Translations under genes and position numbers: made by a program | The notes under the pieces: model-generated | The model's input: the letters and a program-made list of their open reading frames with translations, nothing else | Database searches by the model: none | What the model was told of the DNA's origin: nothing | From: Cytophagales bacterium | GTDB taxonomy: Bacteria; Bacteroidota; Bacteroidia; Cytophagales; Spirosomataceae | Assembly (NCBI GenBank): GCA_004292855.1 | Contig: RDXN01000046.1 | Coordinates: forward strand, 43,391-107,390 | Reading direction: 5' to 3' | Length of the DNA: 64,000 nucleotides | Shown: positions 17,901-25,243 of the stretch, one piece after another | Numbering within the stretch: position 1 is the stretch's first letter | Layout: the number at the start of each line of letters is the position of its first letter

Positions 17901-19438
17901 ACCGTCTGCGCCATCGGGCGGAACATCTTCCCCTCCACCCCTACCAGGGCCAGAATGGGCAAATACACAATCAAAATAATGATCTCCCCAAAAGCCGCCG
18001 ATGTCCGAATCCGGGAAGCGGCTTCGGCTACCTCGGCATCCATTTCCTGTTGTGAAAGAGTGAAAGATTGAAAGAGCGAAAGAGTGTGGACCGGCATTCC
18101 GGTTGACGCCTGGCTTCCATCTTTCACTCTTTCACTCTTTCTTTCTTTCACTCTTTTCCCCAAATGATGCAACGTCGCTTCCACGATGATCACGGCTCCG
18201 TCGACGATGAGGCCGAAGTCGATAGCCCCCAGGCTCATGAGGTTGCCCGACACGCCAAAAAGGTTCATCATCGACACGGCGAAAAACATGGCCAACGGAA
18301 TCACCGAAGCCACCACGATGCCCGCCCGCCAGTTGCCCAGCAGCAACACAAGCACAAAAATCACGATCAACGCTCCCTCGATCAGGTTGCGCGAGACGGT
18401 GCTGATGGCCCGGTTCACGAGGTCGGTGCGATCCAGAAACGCCACAATTTCGACACCTTCGGGCAACGACTTTTCGATCTGCGTGATCCGGTCCTTCACG
18501 CCCGCGATCACCCGCGAGGAGTTCTCACCCTTGAGCATCATCACTACCGCGCCCACAACCTCTTCGCCCGTGCCGTTGCTTGAGCGGCCGGTCCGCGTGA
18601 CGGCCCCGTAGCGCACGGCTGTCCCGATCTGCACCTCGGCCACGTCGCGCACAAGTACCGGCACGCCCTCGCCCGTGCGATGAACCTCTACCCTGCCCAC
18701 ATCCTCGACGGTTTCGAGCAGGCCCTCGGTGCGGATGAAATAGGCGTTGGGTCGGCGGTCAATGTAGGCCCCGCCCGCGTTTTGGTTGTTCTGTTCAAGA
18801 GCCGCAAACAGGTCGTTGATGGTAACGCCCGCCGAGGCCAGCCGGGCCGGGTCCACGGCTACTTCGTATTGTTTCAGTTCGCCCCCGAACGTGCTCACGT
18901 CGGCCACACCGGGGGTTCCGAGCAGTTGCCGCCGAACAATCCAGTCCTGAATGGAACGGAGTTCCACCGCCGAATACCGCTTTTCGTAGCCCTTTTTAGG
19001 CTGCACAACGTACTGGTAAATCTCGCCCAAACCCGTCGTGACGGGGGCTAGTTCGGGGTCGCCCGCCGAGGTCGGAATTTGGGCACGGGCCTGCGCGAGC
19101 CGCTCAAACACCTGTTGCCGCGCCCAATACACGTCGATGTCTTCCTTAAAAACGATAGTGATGACCGACAGCCCAAACCGCGAGAACGAACGCATTTCGA
19201 CCACGTCGGGCAGGGTAGCCATCGTTTGCTCGACCGGGAACGTGATGAGCCGCTCAACGTCGGGGGCCGAGAGCGAGGGACTACGCGTGATCACCTGAAC
19301 CTGATTGTTGGTAATGTCGGGCAGGGCGTCGATGGGCAGTTGGGTGAACGAATACCCGCCCCACAGGACCAGGGCAATCGTAAACAATCCAACAATCAAC
19401 TTATTCTGTATGGAAAACCGAATGATAAAATCGAGCAT
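14930..19438 (-). CDS. CzcA-type RND heavy-metal pump fused to TolC
   Basis: A 1502-residue fusion. Residues about 1-1085 are a heavy-metal RND proton antiporter (MLDFIIRFSIQNKLIVGLF start; TM4 motif AIDFGLIVDGAVIIVEA with both Asp and the Glu typical of Zn/Co/Cd-type pumps). A linker with a signal-like segment (VGSALLLLVSGHVAVAQ) leads into a TolC outer-membrane factor (about 1110-1500, ELTLQNAIDQALTNN to ELERLLGL). Such fusions are known in Bacteroidota. The start is the Met at 19438; upstream frame is non-conserved. Residues about 427-462 look like an extra cytoplasmic-loop insertion, encoded by an inverted repeat (see repeat at 18052-18158). It faces a MarR gene and precedes the adaptor gene. 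Confidence 0.9.
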   Translation of the reverse strand: MLDFIIRFSIQNKLIVGLFTIALVLWGGYSFTQLPIDALPDITNNQVQVITRSPSLSAPDVERLITFPVEQTMATLPDVVEMRSFSRFGLSVITIVFKEDIDVYWARQQVFERLAQARAQIPTSAGDPELAPVTTGLGEIYQYVVQPKKGYEKRYSAVELRSIQDWIVRRQLLGTPGVADVSTFGGELKQYEVAVDPARLASAGVTINDLFAALEQNNQNAGGAYIDRRPNAYFIRTEGLLETVEDVGRVEVHRTGEGVPVLVRDVAEVQIGTAVRYGAVTRTGRSSNGTGEEVVGAVVMMLKGENSSRVIAGVKDRITQIEKSLPEGVEIVAFLDRTDLVNRAISTVSRNLIEGALIVIFVLVLLLGNWRAGIVVASVIPLAMFFAVSMMNLFGVSGNLMSLGAIDFGLIVDGAVIIVEATLHHLGKRVKERKSERVKDGSQASTGMPVHTLSLFQSFTLSQQEMDAEVAEAASRIRTSAAFGEIIILIVYLPILALVGVEGKMFRPMAQTVIFAIAGAFILSLTYVPMMSALLLSKKPQPEGHRTISDRIMAVLHRMYDPAIRWTLSHRGLVVGVAVAAFAGSILLFSRLGGEFIPELDEGDFAVDTRMIPGSSLSETVAATLKAEKMLIDKFPEVKQVVGKIGAGEIPTDPMPIEAADMMVILKNQDEWTSATNMNELAEKMSTELAKLPGVSFSFQQPIQMRFNELMTGIRQDVAVKIYGEDLNVLADVARRIGRVVAGVPGATELYVEQVSGLPQIVVRFDREGLARFGISVEEANRIIQAAFAGAEVGTIYEGERRYALAVRLREQSRQQLGDVQNLLLTAPNGQQVPLGQVAEVRFENSVNQIQRDNAQRRITVAFNVRGESTPGRDVESVVNDLKARLDKQVKLPAGYYVTYGGQFQNLEEAKKRLSVAVPVSLLLIFLLLFFTFHSLRQAILIFTAIPLAAIGGVLALWLRDMPFSISAGVGFIALFGVSVLNGIVLLAEFNHLKSEGNLGLRDVILQGTATRLRPVLMTALVASLGFLPMALSNTAGAEVQKPLATVVIGGLVSATLLTLLVLPCLYWWEQSGLGRRKKAFSKTGSLVGSALLLLVSGHVAVAQTPARNPSAQAELTLQNAIDQALTNNGTTQLSSLNIAIQRTGRTSARVIPRTDVSVVSGQYNSFRWDNNLTISQSIPNFRLINRLEQLADQSIRAGELSARVTQTDLRAQVKGVYYELTYLNERQKLLTAQDSLLVEFRRATEVRRRTGEGTALEVATADNLLGELRNQLALATADRAIALNTLQTLLNTTNPLALPDSGLTRRTMPLLTDSLLAQNPTLALLSQQTDLAKVQIDVEQARLRPDFSVGYFNQSLRGPQTLNNGQERVYGGGQRFQGVQAGVSIPISQKAQRARIESARLGSQLAEVTLAYNRRTLQGDVATAVQQIRKEQGSLTYYDQTGLPVARQLAEGARKAFRAGEIGYVEYSQALTRSYQTRLTYLETINGYNQAVIELERLLGL
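18052..18158. repeat. in-frame inverted repeat inside the RND pump gene
   Basis: The left arm 18052-18086 (units of GAAAGAGTGAAAGATTG type) is imperfectly complementary to the right arm 18120-18155 (CTTTCACTCTTTCACTC type). A smaller hairpin ACCGG/CCGGT lies in the centre. In the gene it encodes about 35 residues rich in Lys, Ser and Phe between LHHLGKRVK and LSQQEMDAEV, a place where CzcA proteins normally have a short loop. The insert keeps the frame open. Ends are approximate. Confidence 0.7.
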
Positions 19439-19547
19439 ACGAGCAGGGCACTGAACAAGTCCGGTGGTTTGGGACGGTATCAGACAAACAATCAAAAGTA
19501 CGCCCGCTACTGATGCAACGGGTAGGCAACAAGAATTTTGATCCAAA

Positions 19548-19578
19548 GTTGCATATGCAACTTGCGTCTGTATATTTG
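19548..19578 (+). promoter_or_regulatory. marR promoter with palindromic operator
   Basis: TTG at 19549-19551, a 19-base spacer and TATATTTG at 19571-19578 fit the Bacteroidota promoter consensus closely. A perfect 14-bp palindrome GTTGCATATGCAAC (19548-19561) covers the -33 element, a natural site for MarR autorepression. The predicted start of transcription falls at or next to the GTG at 19583. The same site could control the divergent pump operon, which starts at 19438. Confidence 0.7.
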
Positions 19579-19582
19579 CATC

Positions 19583-19996
19583 GTGAACACAGAAAACTAC
19601 TGCATTGCGGGGCGACTACGGATGCTGTCGCGGATGGTAACGGGCCTTTACAACGAGGCCTTCGCCGAAGCGGGCGTCACGTTTGCGCAAGCGGCTCTGC
19701 TCATGCGAATTTTTGCCCAGCCGGGTATTCGGCAGGTGGTTCTGTCGAAGCAGGTGCAGATCGAAAAGTCGGCCCTGAGTCGCGACATTCAATTACTGCA
19801 ACGCAACGGCTGGCTCCAACCCAATGTGCGCGATGGCCTGAATCTGACCGAACTGGGCACCATTACGGCCAAACGATGCCATAAAATCTGGAAACAACTG
19901 AATCACGATATACGCGCCGAACTCGGCTCCGACGCCGTTGATGGACTCAGCCTGCTCTCGGAGCGATTGACCGACCTTAAACACAAAAAACCATGA
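19583..19996 (+). CDS. MarR-family transcriptional regulator
   Basis: A 137-residue winged-helix regulator. GTG is chosen as start (VNTENYCIAGRLRMLSR) because it falls right after a consensus promoter; the upstream frame crosses that promoter. The DNA-binding part is visible in IRQVVLSKQVQIEKSALSRDIQLLQRNGWL. The family senses small molecules or metals and represses adjacent operons. It faces the heavy-metal efflux operon and is translationally coupled (ATGA overlap) to a DinB-like gene. Both arrangements suggest it controls its neighbours. The ligand is unknown. Confidence 0.82.
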   Translation: MNTENYCIAGRLRMLSRMVTGLYNEAFAEAGVTFAQAALLMRIFAQPGIRQVVLSKQVQIEKSALSRDIQLLQRNGWLQPNVRDGLNLTELGTITAKRCHKIWKQLNHDIRAELGSDAVDGLSLLSERLTDLKHKKP

Positions 19997-20436
19997 CCGG
20001 ACAATTACTGTCAAACCTGTGGCGCATCAACCAAGCCACCATTATGGGACCAATCAACAAGATGACGCCCGAAACCTACCGCCATCGCCTGACGCCCGAA
20101 ACGGCGTCGGCGGGGTTCATTGCCCTGCACACCGCCGAGGCTATGCACAACTTTGCCCGGATGATCTTCGGGCGACCCGTCGACATTCAAACCCGCGCCG
20201 TTGGGGGCGTGTCGGATACAGGTCTCGACATTGACCTCGACGAATTGAAGCAATTCGTGGCCGACAGTTTCGCGATGGTGGCCGAGCAGATCAAACAAAC
20301 GCCCGACGAACAATGGGCCGAGGTGATTCCGACGCCCTTCGGCGATACGCCCCGCATGGGTGTGCTGGCGTTTCTGATGCACCACAACTCGTACCATGCC
20401 GGGCAAATCGCGCAAGCGGTGAAGAAAGGAAAATAA
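19993..20436 (+). CDS. DinB-like metal-binding protein
   Basis: A 147-residue four-helix-bundle protein. Histidines in LHTAEAMHNF (near residue 46) and HHNSYHAGQI (near 129-135) fit the three-His metal site of the DinB/YfiT superfamily. Members act as thiol transferases or metal-dependent enzymes, or have unknown function. The start overlaps the marR stop (ATGA) and the stop shares a base with the next start (TAATG), so it is the middle gene of a coupled operon. Confidence 0.7.
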   Translation: MTGQLLSNLWRINQATIMGPINKMTPETYRHRLTPETASAGFIALHTAEAMHNFARMIFGRPVDIQTRAVGGVSDTGLDIDLDELKQFVADSFAMVAEQIKQTPDEQWAEVIPTPFGDTPRMGVLAFLMHHNSYHAGQIAQAVKKGK

Positions 20437-21410
20437 TGCCGTACGTTCAGCACGATCTGGTAAAACCGCCTTTATTTCAGTGGAATGGCCATTTGCAGAC
20501 CATTTGGCCGAGTGTGGTCCGGCGCGTGGACGGCGTGACCTACGAACGCGAACGCATCGACACACCCGATGGCGATTTTCTGTTGCTCGACTGGTCGCGG
20601 TTGGGTAAACAAGCCTCCGGTTCGGCGTCGCGGAAGTTGGCAATTGTGGCGCATGGGCTGGAAGGCGACGCCCACCGGCCTTATCTGAAAGGCATGGTAC
20701 GCTCGTTGAACGGGGCCGGTTGGGACGCGCTCGGCTGGAATTGCCGCTCCTGCGCGGGTGAGCAAAACCGGCTGCGAACCTCCTATCACATCGGCAAAAC
20801 CGACGATCTGGACCAGATTGTGCGTCGCGCAATCGACAGCGGTCACTACGACGAACTGGCGTTGTTAGGCTTCAGTGCGGGGGGCAACATGACGCTCAAA
20901 TACGCGGGTGAGCAGGGCGAGAACATGCCCCCGGAGGTCAAGCACGTGATGGGTTTTTCGGTTCCGCTCGATCTGGATGCCGTGGCCAATCATTTCATGC
21001 GGTTGACTAACCGTCTGTACGACAAGCGGTTTCTGCGAACGCTCACGGCCAAGATTCGCGACAAAGCCCAAACACACGACATTGACCTGGCCCCCCTCGA
21101 CAAAATTCGCACCATGCGCGACTTCGACGAGTATTACAGCGGCCCACTGCATGGGTTCAAAGATGCCGACGATTATTACCAACACAACGCGTCGATGTAT
21201 TTTCTGGACAAAATCCGGGTGCCGACCCTGGTGATCAACGCCCAAAACGACCCGTTTCTGCCCGATGCCTGCTACAAACCCGAACTGGTGGCCAACGCGC
21301 CGTTCGTAACGCTCGAAATCCCCCGGCAGGGCGGGCATTGCGGTTTCTCGCACCACACCGTTCAGCGAAGCTGGTTGGAGGAGCGAGCTATTGAGTTTTT
21401 AAAAAGTTGA
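20436..21410 (+). CDS. alpha/beta hydrolase, YheT family
   Basis: A 324-residue hydrolase. The opening PPLFQWNGHLQTIWPSVVRR and the text AHGLEGDAHRPYLKGMV are typical of the YheT/EMB8 group. The nucleophile is in GFSAGGNM, the acid in NAQNDPFLP and the histidine in GGHCGF near the C-terminus, so the triad is complete. The family has esterase activity, but physiological substrates are poorly known. The start codon overlaps the dinB-like stop by one base; the longer open frame upstream lies inside that gene and is not used. A long inverted repeat follows. Confidence 0.85.
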   Translation: MPYVQHDLVKPPLFQWNGHLQTIWPSVVRRVDGVTYERERIDTPDGDFLLLDWSRLGKQASGSASRKLAIVAHGLEGDAHRPYLKGMVRSLNGAGWDALGWNCRSCAGEQNRLRTSYHIGKTDDLDQIVRRAIDSGHYDELALLGFSAGGNMTLKYAGEQGENMPPEVKHVMGFSVPLDLDAVANHFMRLTNRLYDKRFLRTLTAKIRDKAQTHDIDLAPLDKIRTMRDFDEYYSGPLHGFKDADDYYQHNASMYFLDKIRVPTLVINAQNDPFLPDACYKPELVANAPFVTLEIPRQGGHCGFSHHTVQRSWLEERAIEFLKS

Positions 21411-21422
21411 GTTTCTATCACA

Positions 21423-21520
21423 CGTTTTTTTGTCATCCCGAGGTATGAGGGATCTAGTTCTGGGATTATCAAGCTGTGAGTGCCAGAAATAGATCCCTCG
21501 TACCTCGGGATGACAAAAAA
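21423..21520. repeat. family A inverted repeat, copy 1
   Basis: Arms 21423-21463 and 21483-21520 form a long hairpin with outer TTTTGTCATCCCGA and inner GAGGGATCTA blocks and a 19-base loop. Related copies lie at 59592-59691 and 60954-61046. It sits 13 bases after the YheT gene stop, with T/A runs at both outer ends, so it could terminate transcription in both directions. Confidence 0.9.
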
Positions 21521-21564
21521 CTTCCGCTCCGGCGTACCTGTGTACCCCGTGGTTAATAAATACT

Positions 21565-22086
21565 ATGCTTAATACAACTCGCAAAGAATCGTTCAAATCA
21601 TGGCGGTTTAGGACCATCATGAACTGGTATCCGATGTATTTCGGGACCGGAGGCAAAATTTTATTCTGGTCGGGCGATTGGCGCGAGGTACACTTGCGGC
21701 TGCGCCGGAACGCCTGGACCTACAACTTCGTCGGGACGATTTTTGGGGGCAGCATGTTCTCCGCTTCCGATCCGTTCTATATGCTTATGCTGTTGCAGGT
21801 CCTGGGCAAGCAATTTGTCGTGTGGGACAAGTCGGCCAGTATTCGCTTCCGCAAACCGGGCCGCTCCACGCTCTACATGCGCTACGAACTGACCGACGAC
21901 GTACTCGAGAGTATCCGGCACGACGTGGCCGAACACGGCCAAACCGAGCGCACGTTTACGCAGCAATGGGTGGATAAGGCGGGCGTGGTTCATGCCGAGA
22001 TCGAGCGGCTCTGCTACATTGCCGACAAAGCTTTTTACGAACAAAAAAAGGGCGGGCGGCAGTCGTCGCGCTTCCAAAATAGCTAA
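21565..22086 (+). CDS. DUF4442 hotdog-fold protein
   Basis: A 173-residue protein. The block WREVHLRLRRNAWTYNFVGTIFGGSMFSASDPFYMLML is typical of DUF4442, a thioesterase-like hotdog family. The FGGSMFSASDPF helix corresponds to the hotdog active-site helix. A role in acyl-CoA or acyl-ester handling is plausible but unproven. It is followed three bases later by an alpha/beta hydrolase gene, with a second hydrolase overlapping that one, so the three likely form an operon of lipid or ester metabolism. Confidence 0.78.
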   Translation: MLNTTRKESFKSWRFRTIMNWYPMYFGTGGKILFWSGDWREVHLRLRRNAWTYNFVGTIFGGSMFSASDPFYMLMLLQVLGKQFVVWDKSASIRFRKPGRSTLYMRYELTDDVLESIRHDVAEHGQTERTFTQQWVDKAGVVHAEIERLCYIADKAFYEQKKGGRQSSRFQNS

Positions 22087-22089
22087 CCG

Positions 22090-22995
22090 ATGGCGACCGT
22101 CTGGATGGACACCTACGGCCTCACCGGCCAACTGCGCATGGACACCCGCTGGGCGGCTTCCTCACGCCCCGGCATCCAATTCCTGACCTTGAGCAAGGCC
22201 ACCGTGCGCGTCCGGGTAAGCCGTCGGGTGGGGCCAAACACGAAAACGGTGGTCTTTGCCGCCGACCCGCCCTGCGGCATTGAACACTTCGACGCCCTGT
22301 TCGACCGGCTGAGTGCCGATTATAACGTGGTGTGTTACGAGCAACCGGGCTTTGGTTTCTCCAAGCCGCACCGCTCGTTCACGTTCTCGCCCGACGATTA
22401 TACCCAAACCCTGGCCGAACTGCTGCAAACGCTAAACCTCGGCCCTTATGTGCTGGCGTTCGAGTGTGTGGCCGTGTACCCCGCCCTGCAACTGGCCGCC
22501 CGGCAGCCCGATTTGGTCGACAGTTTGTTTCTGATGCAGGCCCCGGTTTGGGCCGAGGAACAACGTTGGGTGGGGCGCGTGGATCCGAAGGGTCAACTAA
22601 ACCGGCCCGTGTTGGGGCAGGTAGCGATGGCCTTTAGCAAGCAAAAGCTGACAAACATCTGGTACAAGCTTGCTCTACAGGACCGCGCCCAACTCCCCCA
22701 CTTTCGCGACGTGGCTCTGGACGGGTTTACCCATCGGGCCTGTTACTGCCTGGCCTCTATGTTCCAGGCGTGGGGGCAGGTGCGCGATTACGCCCCCGAA
22801 CGGCCGGTCGAGCAACCCACGATGGTGGTCTGGGGCCTGGGCGACAAAACGCACCTGCCCACCGACAAACGGTCTATTCTCCAGTATGTTCCGCACGCCC
22901 ACTACCAGGAATGGCCCGACGCCGGGCACTTCCCCGAACTCGAACAAACTGAACGATTCGTTCAAACACTAACTGACTTCATCACCCACAAATGA
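22090..22995 (+). CDS. alpha/beta hydrolase with cysteine nucleophile position
   Basis: A 301-residue alpha/beta-hydrolase-fold protein. The fold is visible from TVVFAADPPCGIEHFDAL through YNVVCYEQPGFGFS. The nucleophile elbow, normally G-x-S-x-G, reads AFECVAVYPAL, so cysteine stands where serine is expected and both glycines are replaced. The acid (VVWGLGDKTHLP) and histidine (DAGHFPELE) are present. A Cys-His-Asp triad occurs in dienelactone hydrolase, but other members with such changes are inactive. No signal peptide is seen. It overlaps the next gene by an ATGA. Confidence 0.75.
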   Translation: MATVWMDTYGLTGQLRMDTRWAASSRPGIQFLTLSKATVRVRVSRRVGPNTKTVVFAADPPCGIEHFDALFDRLSADYNVVCYEQPGFGFSKPHRSFTFSPDDYTQTLAELLQTLNLGPYVLAFECVAVYPALQLAARQPDLVDSLFLMQAPVWAEEQRWVGRVDPKGQLNRPVLGQVAMAFSKQKLTNIWYKLALQDRAQLPHFRDVALDGFTHRACYCLASMFQAWGQVRDYAPERPVEQPTMVVWGLGDKTHLPTDKRSILQYVPHAHYQEWPDAGHFPELEQTERFVQTLTDFITHK

Positions 22996-23657
22996 CAAAC
23001 GAGCATCACCTGACCGTTCAACGGACGGCCCGCTATTTCACAATGGGCGGCAACCCGTTGGGCGAAGTGTCTGATCAAACCACCGACCTCTGGTTTTGCC
23101 TGCATGGTTTCGGGCAATTGGCGCAGTATTTCAGCCGAAAATTTACCGATGTTGCTGATGACAAAACTATCGTCGTCGTGCCCGAAGGCCTCTCTCGGCT
23201 CTACCTCAACGGCGAGTATAACCGCGTGGGGGCGTCGTGGCTTACCCGCGAAGATAAGGAACACGAAATCAGGGACTTTCTGGCTTATTTAAACCAGCTC
23301 TACGACACCATTCTGGCGGGCAGTTCGCCCGAAAAATTGCGCATTACCGTGCTCGGATTCTCGCAGGGAGCTGCCACGGCCTGCCGCTGGATTGAGGACG
23401 GGCATATTCGGGTAGACCGGTTGTTTCTGTGGGCGGGGTTCTTCCCCAACGGCCTCGCCGACGTGATCCAACCTAACACGCTCAAAGCCGTCGAAACGCA
23501 TTACGTGTATGGCCGACAGGACGAATACATCGAGCAGATGCCCGACCCCGAAGCCTACATTCAACGTATTCAGGCCGATTTACCCAGCGTTCGCATCACC
23601 GCTTACGAAGGTGACCATCGGGTAGATTCAGGGGTTTTGATGCAATTGATTCGTTAA
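22992..23657 (+). CDS. alpha/beta hydrolase, carboxylesterase-like
   Basis: A 221-residue cytoplasmic esterase of the phospholipase/carboxylesterase type. Motifs: LHGFGQ oxyanion region near residue 38, nucleophile in LGFSQGAA, Asp in YGRQDEY and His in EGDHRVDSG. Size and motif order match the family. The start overlaps the preceding hydrolase stop (ATGA), and the stop TAA interlocks with that of the convergent DeoR gene in the four bases TTAA. Confidence 0.82.
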   Translation: MTNEHHLTVQRTARYFTMGGNPLGEVSDQTTDLWFCLHGFGQLAQYFSRKFTDVADDKTIVVVPEGLSRLYLNGEYNRVGASWLTREDKEHEIRDFLAYLNQLYDTILAGSSPEKLRITVLGFSQGAATACRWIEDGHIRVDRLFLWAGFFPNGLADVIQPNTLKAVETHYVYGRQDEYIEQMPDPEAYIQRIQADLPSVRITAYEGDHRVDSGVLMQLIR

Positions 23658-24406
23658 GTAATAACCCGAACCCCTCGATTGACGTATTCGGTCAACACCG
23701 CTGGGTCGGCCTGAGCGTCTGTTATCAGTACTTGTATGGCCGACAAAGGCGCGAATGCTAAATACCGATCTTGTTCGATTTTGGTCGAATCGCACAACAA
23801 GTACGTTTGCGTTGCCTGCCGCATCAGGGCGATTGTGTGAGCTGCTTCCAACTCGCCATTGGCACTAAGTCCGTTGGCTAGCGAGACCCCGTCGACCCCG
23901 ATAAACGCCTTATCGGCGCGGTAGCGGGCAATATGGCTTTCGGCGGTCAGGCCATGCACGGCCTGCCGGTCTTTGTTTACCTCGCCCCCAATCAAATTCA
24001 GGGTTACACCCGACGTCATCAACTCGGCGACAACAGGCAGCGAGTTGGTAATCACCGTAATCTGTTTGTGCCGAATGTACGGACAGAGCGCGAAAACAGT
24101 GCTTCCGCAGTCCATAAACAGCACATCACCTTCCTCGATTTCGCGGGCAGCCAGTTGAGCGATGGCCTCTTTGGCTTCGGAATGTTGGGCGGTTTTCCCG
24201 GTAAACGAAACGGGCCGTTCGGCGAGTCTCGGCAGCATCGCCCCGCCGTGGGTACGCACAATCAACCCCTGCTCGGCGAGGGCGTTGAGGTCGCGCCGAA
24301 TGGTCATGTCGGAGAGATCGAGCAAGGTGGCAAGCTCGTGTACATCAACAGTGCCGCGTTGCTCGATAGCTTCTAAAATTTTTATCTTCCGTGCTTGGAA
24401 ACTCAT
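23654..24406 (-). CDS. DeoR/GlpR-family transcriptional regulator
   Basis: A 250-residue repressor. The N-terminal helix-turn-helix is VDVHELATLLDLSDMTIRRDLNALAEQGLI (residues about 19-50). The C-terminal sugar-phosphate sensor domain has the family blocks VLFMDCGSTVFAL and KAFIGVDGVSLANG. Members respond to phosphorylated sugars. The controlled genes are not evident; the divergent gene is nudK, a GDP-mannose hydrolase, which would be a plausible target. TATATTTG on the minus strand at 24434-24427 could be its -7 box. Confidence 0.88.
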   Translation of the reverse strand: MSFQARKIKILEAIEQRGTVDVHELATLLDLSDMTIRRDLNALAEQGLIVRTHGGAMLPRLAERPVSFTGKTAQHSEAKEAIAQLAAREIEEGDVLFMDCGSTVFALCPYIRHKQITVITNSLPVVAELMTSGVTLNLIGGEVNKDRQAVHGLTAESHIARYRADKAFIGVDGVSLANGLSANGELEAAHTIALMRQATQTYLLCDSTKIEQDRYLAFAPLSAIQVLITDAQADPAVLTEYVNRGVRVIT

Positions 24407-24453
24407 AAACTAGTTGTTCATTTGCACAAATATAAACAATTTCAAACAAATTT

Positions 24454-24518
24454 GACGTTGAATATTGGACGTTAGATTTTAGACACGATGCACGTGATCA
24501 AATCCAATATCCAACGTC
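24454..24518. repeat. 16-bp inverted repeat between deoR and nudK
   Basis: GACGTTGAATATTGGA at 24454-24469 pairs with TCCAATATCCAACGTC at 24503-24518 (15 of 16). It lies in the divergent promoter region immediately before nudK. It could be a regulatory hairpin or operator for the DeoR regulator, or another dispersed palindrome. Confidence 0.65.
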
Positions 24519-24528
24519 CTATAAAACC

Positions 24529-25101
24529 ATGAACGAACGAGTTCGCATTTTGACCCGCGAGGTATTGTCTGATAATTGGTATGTGCTGAACAAAATTACG
24601 TTTGAGTACCGACAAAAAAACGGCGAGTGGATTACCCAGTCGCGTGAAGCATACGACCGGGGCAACGGGGCCACTATTCTGCTCCATAACCCCGACACCG
24701 ATACGGTGATTCTGACCCGGCAGTTTCGGCTTCCAACTTACGTGAACGGTAACCCCACTGGCATGCTGATTGAAACCTGCGCAGGCCTGCTCGACAATGA
24801 GGCCCCCGACGTGGCTATCCGTCGCGAAACCGAAGAAGAAACCGGGTTCCGCATCACCGACGTTCGAAAGGTCATGGAGGCCTACATGAGTCCGGGGTCA
24901 GTCACGGAAAAGCTGTTTTTCTACATCGCAAACTACAGCCCCGATACCGAACGAACCGACAGCCGGGGTGTCGACGAGGAAGAAATCGACGTGTTGGAAT
25001 TGCCCCTGACAGAGGCCCTCCGCATGGTGCAAACCGGCGAGATTCAGGACGGGAAAACGATCATGTTACTACAACATCTCTGGATATTAGGCAACCAATG
25101 A
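24529..25101 (+). CDS. nudK: NUDIX hydrolase, GDP-mannose pyrophosphatase-like
   Basis: A 190-residue enzyme. The Nudix box spans residues 86-107 (GLLDNEAPDVAIRRETEEE then TGF), with the metal-binding Glu residues in place. The N-terminal beta-strand region LSDNWYVLNKITFEY and the QFRLPTYVNG block are characteristic of NudK, which hydrolyses GDP-mannose to mannose 1-phosphate and GMP. It faces the DeoR gene. ADP-ribose pyrophosphatase is the main alternative. Confidence 0.87.
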   Translation: MNERVRILTREVLSDNWYVLNKITFEYRQKNGEWITQSREAYDRGNGATILLHNPDTDTVILTRQFRLPTYVNGNPTGMLIETCAGLLDNEAPDVAIRRETEEETGFRITDVRKVMEAYMSPGSVTEKLFFYIANYSPDTERTDSRGVDEEEIDVLELPLTEALRMVQTGEIQDGKTIMLLQHLWILGNQ

Positions 25102-25190
25102 TGATTCTTGTAGTCGGGCCATACTGTCTCGTTCTGAAATAGGTTTACAGTTTAGTTGAAGGGCTTGTGCGTCAGCAATTTTTGGGCAAC

Positions 25191-25220
25191 AAAAAAGGAC
25201 GCTCCGTTCCCGAAGCATCC
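25191..25220 (-). terminator. rho-independent terminator after small lipoprotein gene
   Basis: On the minus strand GGATGCTTCG pairs (two G-U wobbles) with CGGAGCGTCC around a 4-base loop and is followed by a run of T residues. It lies 24 bases past the lipoprotein stop. Confidence 0.8.
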
Positions 25221-25243
25221 TCTGCATATCGTTTGACCAGCGA

